A DNA stretch of 64,000 bases from 1-14-0-10-45-29 sp041650255. GTDB taxonomy: Archaea; Micrarchaeota; Micrarchaeia; Anstonellales; Anstonellaceae. Location: contig JBAZLL010000002.1 in assembly GCA_041650255.1 (NCBI GenBank), positions 62,001 to 126,000 on the forward strand, written 5' to 3'. The number at the start of each line of letters is the position of its first letter. Within the stretch, counting starts at the first letter, position 1. The notes under the pieces are model-generated. The model had not been told where the DNA came from. It saw only the letters and a list, made by a program, of their open reading frames with translations, and did not search any database. The translations under genes and the position numbers were made by a program. Shown here piece after piece: positions 41,155 through 49,133 of the stretch.

Positions 41155-41796
41155 CTACTTGAATATTCTACCTGTTTGCTCGCTCCAAAAAAGCAAATCC
41201 AAATGAGCCATCGGAATTTTTGCCTTCTGTGAAAATTTTATCATTTTTTCTTCAATTTCAAAATAGGTTTTTCTTCCCAAGCTTTTGGGCATCTGCTCAA
41301 TCGCGCCATATTTGTGCAGGTTATTCAAAATATGCCTGTCAAGTATCGCAACTTCAAACCCAAGACCGGTATTTCTCATGAAATGCCCCGCCTCTTTCAG
41401 CCCGATTCCATCCACTTCGTCCGCAAGCCTGTTTCGCAATCCAATTTCATCATCCGTGTGCTCCTGCAAATATTTTTTGAGCATATTTTGTTCAAACAGC
41501 TTTTTTCTTGCAGAAACAATGTATTTTGCCTTGTTATTATGAAATCTCACTTTGCTCTCAAGCAAAATTTTTGAAATGGCTCGGGCATCTTCTGAATTAA
41601 TCAGGTTTGTTTTTTCAAGCCCTTTTTGTGCCGCATATGCGGCTTTTGCAGACGAGTTTGCGGCGCAAATGCAAAAAACAAGTTCCGGAAGAAGTTTATT
41701 TCCCCTCATTTTTTTCAGTTTATCAAACTCGGAAATTCTACTCTCTATTTCGTTTTTCTTTTGAGAATATTTTTTATACAAGTAGTCTATATCCAT
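41155..41796 (-). CDS. ogg: 8-oxoguanine DNA glycosylase/AP lyase (Ogg2 family)
   Basis: A 213-residue helix-hairpin-helix glycosylase removing 8-oxoguanine, with AP-lyase activity. DGIGLKEAGHFMRNTG contains the hairpin and catalytic Lys; the catalytic Asp is in ILDRHIL. This is the small archaeal Ogg2-type, which lacks the N-terminal domain of eukaryotic Ogg1. Its ATG begins on the base after the pdxS stop codon, showing tight translational coupling with pdxS. With UDG, it supplies base-excision repair. Confidence 0.9.
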   Translation of the reverse strand: MDIDYLYKKYSQKKNEIESRISEFDKLKKMRGNKLLPELVFCICAANSSAKAAYAAQKGLEKTNLINSEDARAISKILLESKVRFHNNKAKYIVSARKKLFEQNMLKKYLQEHTDDEIGLRNRLADEVDGIGLKEAGHFMRNTGLGFEVAILDRHILNNLHKYGAIEQMPKSLGRKTYFEIEEKMIKFSQKAKIPMAHLDLLFWSEQTGRIFK

Positions 41797-42693
41797 CTAA
41801 TTCCCGCGCAATGAGAGTTTTTGCTCGTTTGGCATGCTTCTCACATCCAAACTTTGCATCGCGTCTCCGAGTCCTTCGGACACTTTTGCAATAAGCTTCG
41901 CATCATTAAAATGCGCGACCGCCTGCACAATTGCAGATGCCCTCTTTTTCGGATCGGATGATTTGAATATGCCCGAGCCTACAAATACGCCGTCGCATCC
42001 TAATTGCATGCAGAGTGCGGCATCTGCGGGAGTTGCAACTCCGCCGGCGGCAAAATTAACGACCGGTAGCTTTCCATTCTCGCGCACTTTTTTCACAAGT
42101 TCAAGCGGCACTCTCATCTCTTTTGCCATCTGTGCAAGCTGTTTTTCATCAATTTTGCGAACATCATCTATCTGCTCATTTACCGTGCGTATATGTCTTA
42201 CTGCTTCCACAATATTTCCCGTGCCGGCTTCGCCTTTTGTGCGAATCATCGCCGCGCCCTCGTCTATTCTGCGCAATGCTTCTCCCAAATTTCGGCATCC
42301 GCAAACAAATGGCACCTTGAATTTTTTCTTGTCAATATGATGTTCCTCGTCCGCCGGAGTAAGCACTTCTGATTCGTCAATATAATCCACTTCAAGGGCT
42401 TCCAGCACCTGTGCTTCAACAAAATGCCCGATTCTGCATTTTGCCATTACTGGGACAGAAACCGCCTTTTTTATTTCCCTTATTTTTAGCGGATCGCTCA
42501 TTCGTGCAACGCCCCCGTCTCGCCTAATGTCTGCGGGCACTCTCTCAAGAGCCATTACCGCGACCGCGCCTGCTTCTTGTGCAATTTTTGCTTGCTCGGC
42601 ATTTACTACGTCCATTATTACTCCGCCTTTTAGCATCTGGGCAAGGCCGGACTTTAGGGCAAATGAGCCTTTAGAATCAGAGGTCATAACCAT
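41797..42693 (-). CDS. pdxS: Pyridoxal 5'-phosphate synthase subunit PdxS
   Basis: Forms PLP from ribose-5-phosphate, glyceraldehyde-3-phosphate and ammonia. The (beta/alpha)8 barrel opens with GLAQMLKGGVIMDVVNAEQA; MALERVPADIRRDGGVARMSDP, the lysine in VMAKCRIGH, and KGEAGTGNIVEAVRH are standard, as is FAAGGVATPADAALCM. 298 residues. The start is ATG 42693 with a TTAAAAATTC about 20-25 nt upstream; it may be leaderless or cotranscribed with the short gene 42 bp before it. Immediately followed by ogg2. Confidence 0.96.
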   Translation of the reverse strand: MVMTSDSKGSFALKSGLAQMLKGGVIMDVVNAEQAKIAQEAGAVAVMALERVPADIRRDGGVARMSDPLKIREIKKAVSVPVMAKCRIGHFVEAQVLEALEVDYIDESEVLTPADEEHHIDKKKFKVPFVCGCRNLGEALRRIDEGAAMIRTKGEAGTGNIVEAVRHIRTVNEQIDDVRKIDEKQLAQMAKEMRVPLELVKKVRENGKLPVVNFAAGGVATPADAALCMQLGCDGVFVGSGIFKSSDPKKRASAIVQAVAHFNDAKLIAKVSEGLGDAMQSLDVRSMPNEQKLSLRGN

Positions 42694-42735
42694 ATTATGA
42701 AAAAAAGAATTTTTAATTGGATAAGAAAGAAAAAT

Positions 42736-42918
42736 TCAGCAAAATACGCCTTTTGGCTTGTAATCTTTTTTCTGCTCGGGTTTTGGATATCCAACAGGAA
42801 TCACTCTTGGGGTTTCAAAATTTTTCCTCGCAATCCTTTCTATTGCATTGCCTGTACCACTCACACTATTCCCCCCCGTGTTTTTTTCTATTCTCTTTCC
42901 AATCATATCTTTGAACAT
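42736..42918 (-). CDS. 60-residue protein resembling a nitroreductase C-terminus
   Basis: ATG 42918 is preceded by AGAGGTG (8 nt) and a TATA box (CTATATATA, about 42960-42968), so it should be expressed. The product is hydrophilic and its C-terminal half (PRVIPVGYPKPEQKK) resembles the last strand and tail of nitroreductase family enzymes, where a vaVIPVGYPaE motif is common. The flavin-binding part is absent, so it is either a decayed remnant of a nitroreductase or a short derived protein. It heads the pdxS-ogg2 gene run. A plus-strand frame over the same DNA lacks such signals. Confidence 0.6.
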   Translation of the reverse strand: MFKDMIGKRIEKNTGGNSVSGTGNAIERIARKNFETPRVIPVGYPKPEQKKDYKPKGVFC

Positions 42919-43021
42919 AATTTCACCTCTATTTGAATGAAAAGAAAGTAGTTTTTTGCCTATATATAGTTTGTGTCACATTTGGCATATTTTATTAAAT
43001 ATTTACCCAAATATGTATTAC
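42919..43021. promoter_or_regulatory. Divergent promoter region
   Basis: On the minus strand CTATATATA (42960-42968) serves the short gene at 42918. On the plus strand TTTATTAAATATTTA (42990-43004) is centred about 26 nt before ATG 43022. Confidence 0.6.
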
Positions 43022-43657
43022 ATGACTCAAATAGAAAAAGAGGTTGAAACATTTCTGATTGCCAACCCTGCAATAAGACAGGCATACTCTCAAGGGCTGA
43101 TAAACCGGCGGGCGCTTGCAAGAAAAATAATCAAGGAAAATCTCGCGCTCAAACCAAACCAGTTTGAGGCGGTAATTGCAATTTTAAGGCGCACGAAAAA
43201 AGAAGGCGCAAGTCAATCCGTAAAAATTCCAAACGATATTCAAATTTCAATAAAGGACAATATCGCAATCGCAAATTTACAAAAAACAAATCAGGCGCTT
43301 CAAGCAGTGCAGAAAATGGCTTCAAAAATCTCTTATGAAAAAAACGAGACTTTCAAAGTGGTGCTTGGAACTTCCTCAATCAAGCTCTTTCTTGATGAAA
43401 AAAATCTCGGGCTTGTAGAATCGGCAATTCCAAAAAACGAAATAATATATATTCGCAAAAAAATCGGGGAATTAAGCCTGCAATTCACTGAAAAATCCGC
43501 ATCTCAAAAGGGGATAATCGCTTTCATTACCGCATCGCTTTCGATAAGCGATATTTGCGTCGAGGAATTTCTTACATGCTCTCCCGAATTGCTTATTTAT
43601 GTGAAAGAGGAAAATGCGCTCAAAGCATTTGAAACAATAAAAAGAATGCAAAAATAA
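43022..43657 (+). CDS. Uncharacterised protein with C-terminal ACT-like domain
   Basis: 211 residues. The N-terminal third (MTQIEKEVETFLIANPAIRQ, then NRRALARKIIKENLALKPNQ) looks like a helical, possibly winged-helix domain. A central beta-alpha region follows, and the C-terminal 60 residues (GIIAFITASLSISDICVEEFL, then LLIYVKEENALKAFETIKRM) have the beta-alpha-beta pattern of ACT ligand-binding domains. It may bind an amino acid or nucleotide; the role is unknown. ATG 43022 is leaderless by TATA spacing. It converges with mcm, stops 12 bp apart. Confidence 0.65.
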   Translation: MTQIEKEVETFLIANPAIRQAYSQGLINRRALARKIIKENLALKPNQFEAVIAILRRTKKEGASQSVKIPNDIQISIKDNIAIANLQKTNQALQAVQKMASKISYEKNETFKVVLGTSSIKLFLDEKNLGLVESAIPKNEIIYIRKKIGELSLQFTEKSASQKGIIAFITASLSISDICVEEFLTCSPELLIYVKEENALKAFETIKRMQK

Positions 43658-43669
43658 TTTTTAGCTCGC

Positions 43670-45727
43670 TCATCCGAACGGCTCAACGACTTTTACATAC
43701 CCGTGTTTTACCTTGTACAAATCTCCATTGTACACCAGCTCATCCAATAGTCTGCGCGCGTCCGTTTCTGAGATATTTATTTTTTCGGCTTCTTTGTAAA
43801 TCATGTTTATCTCAACCATGTCATACTTGGACTGCAATTCCTTGGCAATCGCCAAAATATTATTTATCTTGTCCACCTGCGACTTTGGCTTTCCAGTAGA
43901 AATAATATCCGAGTCGATATTTCCGGTTTCCTTGTCGCGCATAATCTGGTCATGCATGAAATTAAGCAATGAAATTGCCCTATCTGCGTCTTCAATGGTT
44001 GCAACTTGCGAACCGCGCACTTTCGCCGAAGCTTCCGTAAGCCTGATAATTCCTTCAATTTGTCGGGGGGTAATCGGAACCGAGCCGGCTTGCGCGCCTC
44101 TTACCCTCAAATCAACATAATAATCCTTTATTCTTGTTGCCGTCTCATCGGTAAGTTGCGGTGTGGTATTGCGTCTCATGTGCGCAATATATTTCGTAAG
44201 CAACATTCTGTCAATTCCCATAAGCTGTTCTTTTTCAACCCCTTCCTGGTCCCGATGAGCAAGCAATATTTTGTCCGCCATTTCCGAGTCTTTTACTTTG
44301 TCCAATATGTCATAAATAACAAAAATCAAATCAAACCTTGAGAGAATCGCCGGAGTTAAATTGAACTGTTCTGCGGGCAACCTGTTTCTGTCAAATCTGC
44401 CAAACTTGGGATTGGCCGCCGCCAATATTGCGCATTTTGTCCTAAAGGTTGCGACTATGCCTGCTTTTGCGACAGAAACCGTTTGCGCTTCCATAGCCTC
44501 GTGCATTGCACTTCTTTCATTCTCATCCATCTTGTCAAACTCGTCAACACAAGCAAGACCTCCCGATGCAAGCACCAGTGCGCCGGCTTTGAGTGTCCAG
44601 CCGCCGTCCCCAAGCTCGTCTTTTTCGGCAGATGCGGTAAGTCCCGCGCCGGTTGCAGATTTTCCGGAAACAAAAATTCCTTTTGGAACCAAATCTTTTG
44701 CATACAAAAGCATTCTTGATTTCGCACTGCCCGGATCTCCGATAAGAAGGACGTGTATGTCATCTCTTATCGGAACCCCTCCCGGCATTTTTTTGCCCTT
44801 CGCACCACCAAACATTTGTAGCACAACTGCCATTTTTACCTCGTCATGCCCATAAATTCCGGGTGCGACTGCCTTTTGTATGTACTCGTATATTTTCGGG
44901 TCTTTTGAAAGCTCAATAATTTGTTTTTCCTCTTCAGGGGTAATTTTAATTTCTTCAAAGTCGCGGTTCAGGCTGTTTATATGCATTACTTCCAAATAGC
45001 GGGAATAAACCCCTCCCGCAACCGGCTCTTTGCCCTTTGTTTTTGTGGGCGGGCGAAGCCGTGGGATGCCCGTCACTTCAATTGATTCGCCGGGCATTAA
45101 TTTGTTTACCAAATCGTCCTCCACCATCAATTCAATTTTTGATGCCGGTGCCCCACCCTTTAACCTCTCAAGAAGCTCCTGGAATTCGGCGCGCTGTATA
45201 TCCACAAAATATGAGCCTTCCTCGTCCAATTTGAGCGAGCGGCGTTTGCATTCCGAGCAAACCTCGGGAGGAACCATTTTTCTTGTGATTGGTATGCGCA
45301 TCACATGCTCGCACATTAAACAGCGATAAAGAGCGATTTTTACCTTGTGCATAACGTCCGCGCGTTTTGTGACTACTCCTTTTACCGTGATGAGCGTGTC
45401 AATGTGTTTTGAGGAAACGCTCTGAATATACAAATCGTTGTCCGCGACCTCGGAAATTCGTACATGCGGGGCAAATTCGATATCCATTATACCTGCGGTT
45501 GACTTTTTGAGCGATTTTTCAAAAGCGGGAATCGCAATATCCGGCTTGTCGAGTACAAATTCCGCCAATTCGGAATTAAATTTTTGAATATCTGAATATT
45601 TTACAATCAAGCTTCTTTTTGTCGGATAATTTGCCTCAAGCTCTCGCAGGTCGGACGAGCAATATATGGCTGCAAACTCCTCCCAGAGCGAAATAAGATG
45701 GGAGTCATCAAATAGGTCCTGCGGCAT
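43670..45727 (-). CDS. mcm: Replicative DNA helicase MCM
   Basis: Hexameric replication helicase, 685 residues. N-terminal DNA-binding region with a four-Cys zinc site (CLMC and CSEC pairs), then the AAA+ core: Walker A GDPGSAKSRM, Walker B ACVDEFDKM, sensor 1 AAANPKFG, arginine finger SRFDLIFVI. The C-terminal winged helix (INISETDARRLLDELVYNG) is present. GGGAGGTTAG lies just before ATG 45727, deciding the start over an upstream in-frame codon at 45757. Single-copy in the window. Confidence 0.97.
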   Translation of the reverse strand: MPQDLFDDSHLISLWEEFAAIYCSSDLRELEANYPTKRSLIVKYSDIQKFNSELAEFVLDKPDIAIPAFEKSLKKSTAGIMDIEFAPHVRISEVADNDLYIQSVSSKHIDTLITVKGVVTKRADVMHKVKIALYRCLMCEHVMRIPITRKMVPPEVCSECKRRSLKLDEEGSYFVDIQRAEFQELLERLKGGAPASKIELMVEDDLVNKLMPGESIEVTGIPRLRPPTKTKGKEPVAGGVYSRYLEVMHINSLNRDFEEIKITPEEEKQIIELSKDPKIYEYIQKAVAPGIYGHDEVKMAVVLQMFGGAKGKKMPGGVPIRDDIHVLLIGDPGSAKSRMLLYAKDLVPKGIFVSGKSATGAGLTASAEKDELGDGGWTLKAGALVLASGGLACVDEFDKMDENERSAMHEAMEAQTVSVAKAGIVATFRTKCAILAAANPKFGRFDRNRLPAEQFNLTPAILSRFDLIFVIYDILDKVKDSEMADKILLAHRDQEGVEKEQLMGIDRMLLTKYIAHMRRNTTPQLTDETATRIKDYYVDLRVRGAQAGSVPITPRQIEGIIRLTEASAKVRGSQVATIEDADRAISLLNFMHDQIMRDKETGNIDSDIISTGKPKSQVDKINNILAIAKELQSKYDMVEINMIYKEAEKINISETDARRLLDELVYNGDLYKVKHGYVKVVEPFG

Positions 45728-45856
45728 TCTAACCTCCCAACATCTTTTGGCTGGCAAAAATTATATATGAATCAGCCCAAATACTTTTGATTTTACACAA
45801 AAAGCAACAATCATTAAATGCATAAATAATAGAAAATTAAGAAAAAAAAACAAAAT

Positions 45857-47110
45857 TCAGGCTTCTATTTTATCTCCTGCAACCGGCGCACTTGCGTCAA
45901 AGCCTTCTAATTTAAGCTCTTCAGCAAATTCCGAGCATACCTTTGCGTCTCCATGTATGCAAACGATTTTCTTCGGTCTTGATTTTCTTGCAAATTCAAA
46001 TAATTCGCTTCTTCCGGCATGGGCGGAAAAGTCCAAATAGCTGATTGGCACTTCAGGCACCACTCGCTCGCCGTCTTTTTCAACATAACCGTGATTTAGC
46101 AAATTATGCCCATTTGTGCCCTCAACGCAATAGCCTGTGAATATTATTTCGGACTGCTGATTCAGTGAGAGCAAATATTGCATAGCCGGTCCGCCCTGAA
46201 GCATTCCGGCAGTTGAAATTATCACTCCGGGCTCTGAAAGCACTTTTTTGCGATCCTTATAGTTGTTTACCACTTCACATTCACTCAAGTTTTTTCTAAA
46301 TTTCTTGATGTCCTTTACATAAGACGAATAATTTGCAACTATTTTGGAGGCTTCCACGCCCATTCCATCAACCCAAACCTGCAAATTGGGCGCATGTTCT
46401 TTCAAAATGCACAAAAGCTCTTGCGTTCTTCCAACTGCGAACGCGGGCAGGAGCAAATTTCCACCGTTTTCAACGATTTCTTTTGCCTTTTGTGCAAGCT
46501 GAATTTCCAAATCCCGCCTGTCCGGGTGGTCTCGGCTTGCATAAGTACTCTCAATTATGAGTAAATCAATGTCTTTCTCAATATGCGCCGCAGTGTGCAT
46601 CTGGGTGTCCGACAATTTGAAATCCCCGGAATAAAGCACTCTTTTCTTTTCATGCTCAAGCAAAACCGATGCGGCGCCCGGAACATGTCCGGCGTTAAAC
46701 AAAGTGACTTGTGTTTGTCCGACATTAACACTTTGATTATACCCAACGGGTTTGAACGCGTCCATCGCCGCCTTGTGCGAGCTTCGCTTATATGGCAATG
46801 TTCCGTATTCCTCAATAATTATTTTCGCCGAATCCAAAAGCAAAAGTTCTCCTATTTCCTTTGTGGGCGGGGTGGCAATCACGCTCGGGTTATAGTTATC
46901 AAACATCGAAGGAAGAAAGCCGATATGGTCAAGATGGGCATGTGAAATGACCACTGCATCCACGCCTCCTTCAGGCGACATCGGATAAAGTTGCGGGTCC
47001 GATTTATTATGAATCTTCAGTCCGCAGTCAAGCATAATCTTTTTGTCGGTGTTGAGCAAAAAGCACGACCTGCCGACTTCCTGTGCCGCTCCCAATATAT
47101 CCAATCGCAT
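45857..47110 (-). CDS. Beta-CASP ribonuclease, aCPSF2 type
   Basis: Metallo-beta-lactamase/beta-CASP RNase of 417 residues. Zinc motif HAHLDH, then GHVPGAASVLL, YSGDFKLSD, the beta-CASP region with PAFAVGRTQELL, and HAGRSELFEF; the C-terminal His is in CIHGD. The N-terminal KH domains of aCPSF1 are lacking, so it is of the shorter aCPSF2-like type, acting in RNA processing or 5'-3' decay. GAGGTTTTTTT precedes ATG 47110. Confidence 0.88.
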   Translation of the reverse strand: MRLDILGAAQEVGRSCFLLNTDKKIMLDCGLKIHNKSDPQLYPMSPEGGVDAVVISHAHLDHIGFLPSMFDNYNPSVIATPPTKEIGELLLLDSAKIIIEEYGTLPYKRSSHKAAMDAFKPVGYNQSVNVGQTQVTLFNAGHVPGAASVLLEHEKKRVLYSGDFKLSDTQMHTAAHIEKDIDLLIIESTYASRDHPDRRDLEIQLAQKAKEIVENGGNLLLPAFAVGRTQELLCILKEHAPNLQVWVDGMGVEASKIVANYSSYVKDIKKFRKNLSECEVVNNYKDRKKVLSEPGVIISTAGMLQGGPAMQYLLSLNQQSEIIFTGYCVEGTNGHNLLNHGYVEKDGERVVPEVPISYLDFSAHAGRSELFEFARKSRPKKIVCIHGDAKVCSEFAEELKLEGFDASAPVAGDKIEA

Positions 47111-47361
47111 AAAAAAACCTCATTTGGGGGAAAGCCGTTTTTCGCCTTAAAATGAACCCCTTTTTTCCAACATGCAAATCAGCTTTTTGTAGTTTATAAT
47201 AGTTTGCCGCATCATTTCAAATCCTCGTCCCGCTAAAAAAATCAAAATCCGTATTCTATGTTTTTTGGTTCGTCTGCCGGTTTTTGGCACTATTTTTTTC
47301 GAATATAGTCTTTTTGCGGTCTTGCAAAATGGTTTTAAAGCTTTTAGTATTAACCGCCTTT

Positions 47362-48417
47362 ATGGGAGACGACATAAATTACGTGGATTTATTAATACTT
47401 AAAAAAATGGATTCCGATTCATCAGTAGAAAAATTCGGAATGCAGATAAACACCTCATTTTTTGATACTGCCAACATTTTGGGCTCAATGAAACTAAAAG
47501 GTCTAATAGATATTCAGTCTTCACTTGGTGGGCAATCGCCGATAACAATAACCGGCGAAGGAAAGGACATAATTTCCGGTGCTATTCAAAAGGCTGGCGA
47601 ACCAATAGATAGTCTCGACCAGGAAATTCTAAATGCGCTTGTGACAGGAGTGCGAAATCTTAGTGCTTTGCAAAAAGTAATCAATATCCGAAGCCGCGAT
47701 TTGGCATTTCATTTGTACAAGCTTAAGGCTTATGATTACATAGACGACGAAATACATTCGGCACAGGTGACATTTTCATTGACCGAAAAAGGCTTTTTGC
47801 TTACTCGAGGCTATCGCGCGACTGCCAGTGCATCAAGCATCACTCAAGCGGCGGCATCCAGCCAGCAAACACAATCTCAAAAATCCGTTCCAGCAAACTC
47901 GGCGCAAACTAGTGCAAATAAGAAATCTACATCAATAGAGGATGAAATTAGGGATTTGTTTAATTTTTCAAGCTTTAGAAAACCAAAACAACTGCAATCC
48001 GGTTCATCGCAACCATCATCTATACAGCCTCCGCCCGGAGTGCAGGTTCCTGCAAGCGCGCGGTCTGGCGCACAATTATCTGCAAACACACGCTCTTCGA
48101 CAGGAGTGCAATCCCCATCCGGTTCTGCTTCGCGCGCGGCACCTCCGTTTTCTGTTGGAGTAAAACCCGTATATTCTCATCATCCTCATCCTGTTACCAG
48201 TTCGTCTGCCGTGCAAAAACCATCTTTTGTGCAATCCAATCTATCGCAGGGTTCCAATTCCCAGCCGGCCGTTCAAAAAAAGAAAGGGCTTGACCGCACC
48301 ACCATGCTTTTTTCAAAAATTGAATTTTATTTGCAAAGATATGCAATCTACGGCATTTTGCTATTGATGCTTTTTGCCTTGGTAATCGTGGCAGTGGTGT
48401 TTGCCATTTTGACATAG
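47362..48417 (+). CDS. Membrane-tethered winged-helix protein
   Basis: A 351-residue protein in three parts. Residues about 1-155 form two winged-helix-like units (NYVDLLILKKMDSDSSVEKF..NILGSMKLKGLIDIQ, and DQEILNALVTGVRNLSALQK..FHLYKLKAYDYI). A disordered Ser/Gln/Pro-rich linker covers about 160-310. A C-terminal transmembrane helix (AIYGILLLMLFALVIVAVVF) ends within a few residues of the stop. It could be a membrane-anchored DNA-binding regulator. ATG 47362 is leaderless: TTTTAAAG is centred 26 nt upstream. The frame extends back to 47284, without support. Confidence 0.7.
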   Translation: MGDDINYVDLLILKKMDSDSSVEKFGMQINTSFFDTANILGSMKLKGLIDIQSSLGGQSPITITGEGKDIISGAIQKAGEPIDSLDQEILNALVTGVRNLSALQKVINIRSRDLAFHLYKLKAYDYIDDEIHSAQVTFSLTEKGFLLTRGYRATASASSITQAAASSQQTQSQKSVPANSAQTSANKKSTSIEDEIRDLFNFSSFRKPKQLQSGSSQPSSIQPPPGVQVPASARSGAQLSANTRSSTGVQSPSGSASRAAPPFSVGVKPVYSHHPHPVTSSSAVQKPSFVQSNLSQGSNSQPAVQKKKGLDRTTMLFSKIEFYLQRYAIYGILLLMLFALVIVAVVFAILT

Positions 48418-48497
48418 TCAAATTCAAATATCAATGTCGGATGATGATGCGAGTCAAATGTCATAGGGTAGCTATAAAATAATCATAAGGTAATTTA

Positions 48498-49133
48498 ATG
48501 GATTCAAAAAGCGGGGCAGAATCGTTAATGGATTTTGCTCTTTTGGAAAAATACAATATACCTGTGGTTCCATACAGGTTTGCAACCAGCCAAAGCCAGG
48601 CAATGCTTTTTTCGCGCGCGCTCGGATTTCCGGTTGCACTAAAAGTCGCTTCAACAAAAATATTGCACAAATCCGAGCAACATGCACTTGCGCTAAATTT
48701 AAGGGACGAATCTGCAGTTGCGTCAGAATATTCCCGTCTGTCTGCATTGGGCGGAAAAGACTGCAAAATATTGGTGCAAAAATTTCTTCCTTCCTCATTT
48801 GAATTGATCGCCGGCGGGCGGATGGACGCACAATTCGGGCCTACAATAATGATTGGGCTTGGCGGAATTTACACCGAAATAATGCAAGATGTTTCAATAC
48901 GCGTGGCGCCTCCCTCCGACAGTGATATCCGCTCAATGATTTCCGGGCTCAAGGCATTTCCTGCCCTAAGAGGGGCGCGTGGGCAGAGCGGCGTTGATTT
49001 AACTGCGCTTGTGAAAATATTGCGTGCTCTTTCAAATTTGATGGTGCACGAGCATTTGTCGGAATTGGATATCAATCCGCTTTTGCAAACAAAGGACGGC
49101 CTTTTGGCGGCAGATGTGAGGGTGCTAAGATGA
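48498..49133 (+). CDS. acdB: Acetate-CoA ligase (ADP-forming), beta subunit
   Basis: ATP-grasp subunit of the enzyme that makes ATP from acyl-CoA and ADP. Residues 20-60 (IPVVPYRFATSQSQA.., GFPVALKVASTKILHKSE) hold the nucleotide-binding region; IGLGGIYTEIMQDVSIRVAP and ELDINPLLQ are signature segments. 211 residues is usual for a separate beta subunit. AAGGTAATTTA precedes ATG 48498. Its stop overlaps the acdA start as ATGA, so the subunits are coupled. Confidence 0.93.
   Translation: MDSKSGAESLMDFALLEKYNIPVVPYRFATSQSQAMLFSRALGFPVALKVASTKILHKSEQHALALNLRDESAVASEYSRLSALGGKDCKILVQKFLPSSFELIAGGRMDAQFGPTIMIGLGGIYTEIMQDVSIRVAPPSDSDIRSMISGLKAFPALRGARGQSGVDLTALVKILRALSNLMVHEHLSELDINPLLQTKDGLLAADVRVLR

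Noticed and set aside
42697..42936. Plus-strand frame of 79 codons with a hydrophobic stretch
   Set aside because: No ribosome-binding site or TATA box at the right distance, whereas the minus-strand frame has both.
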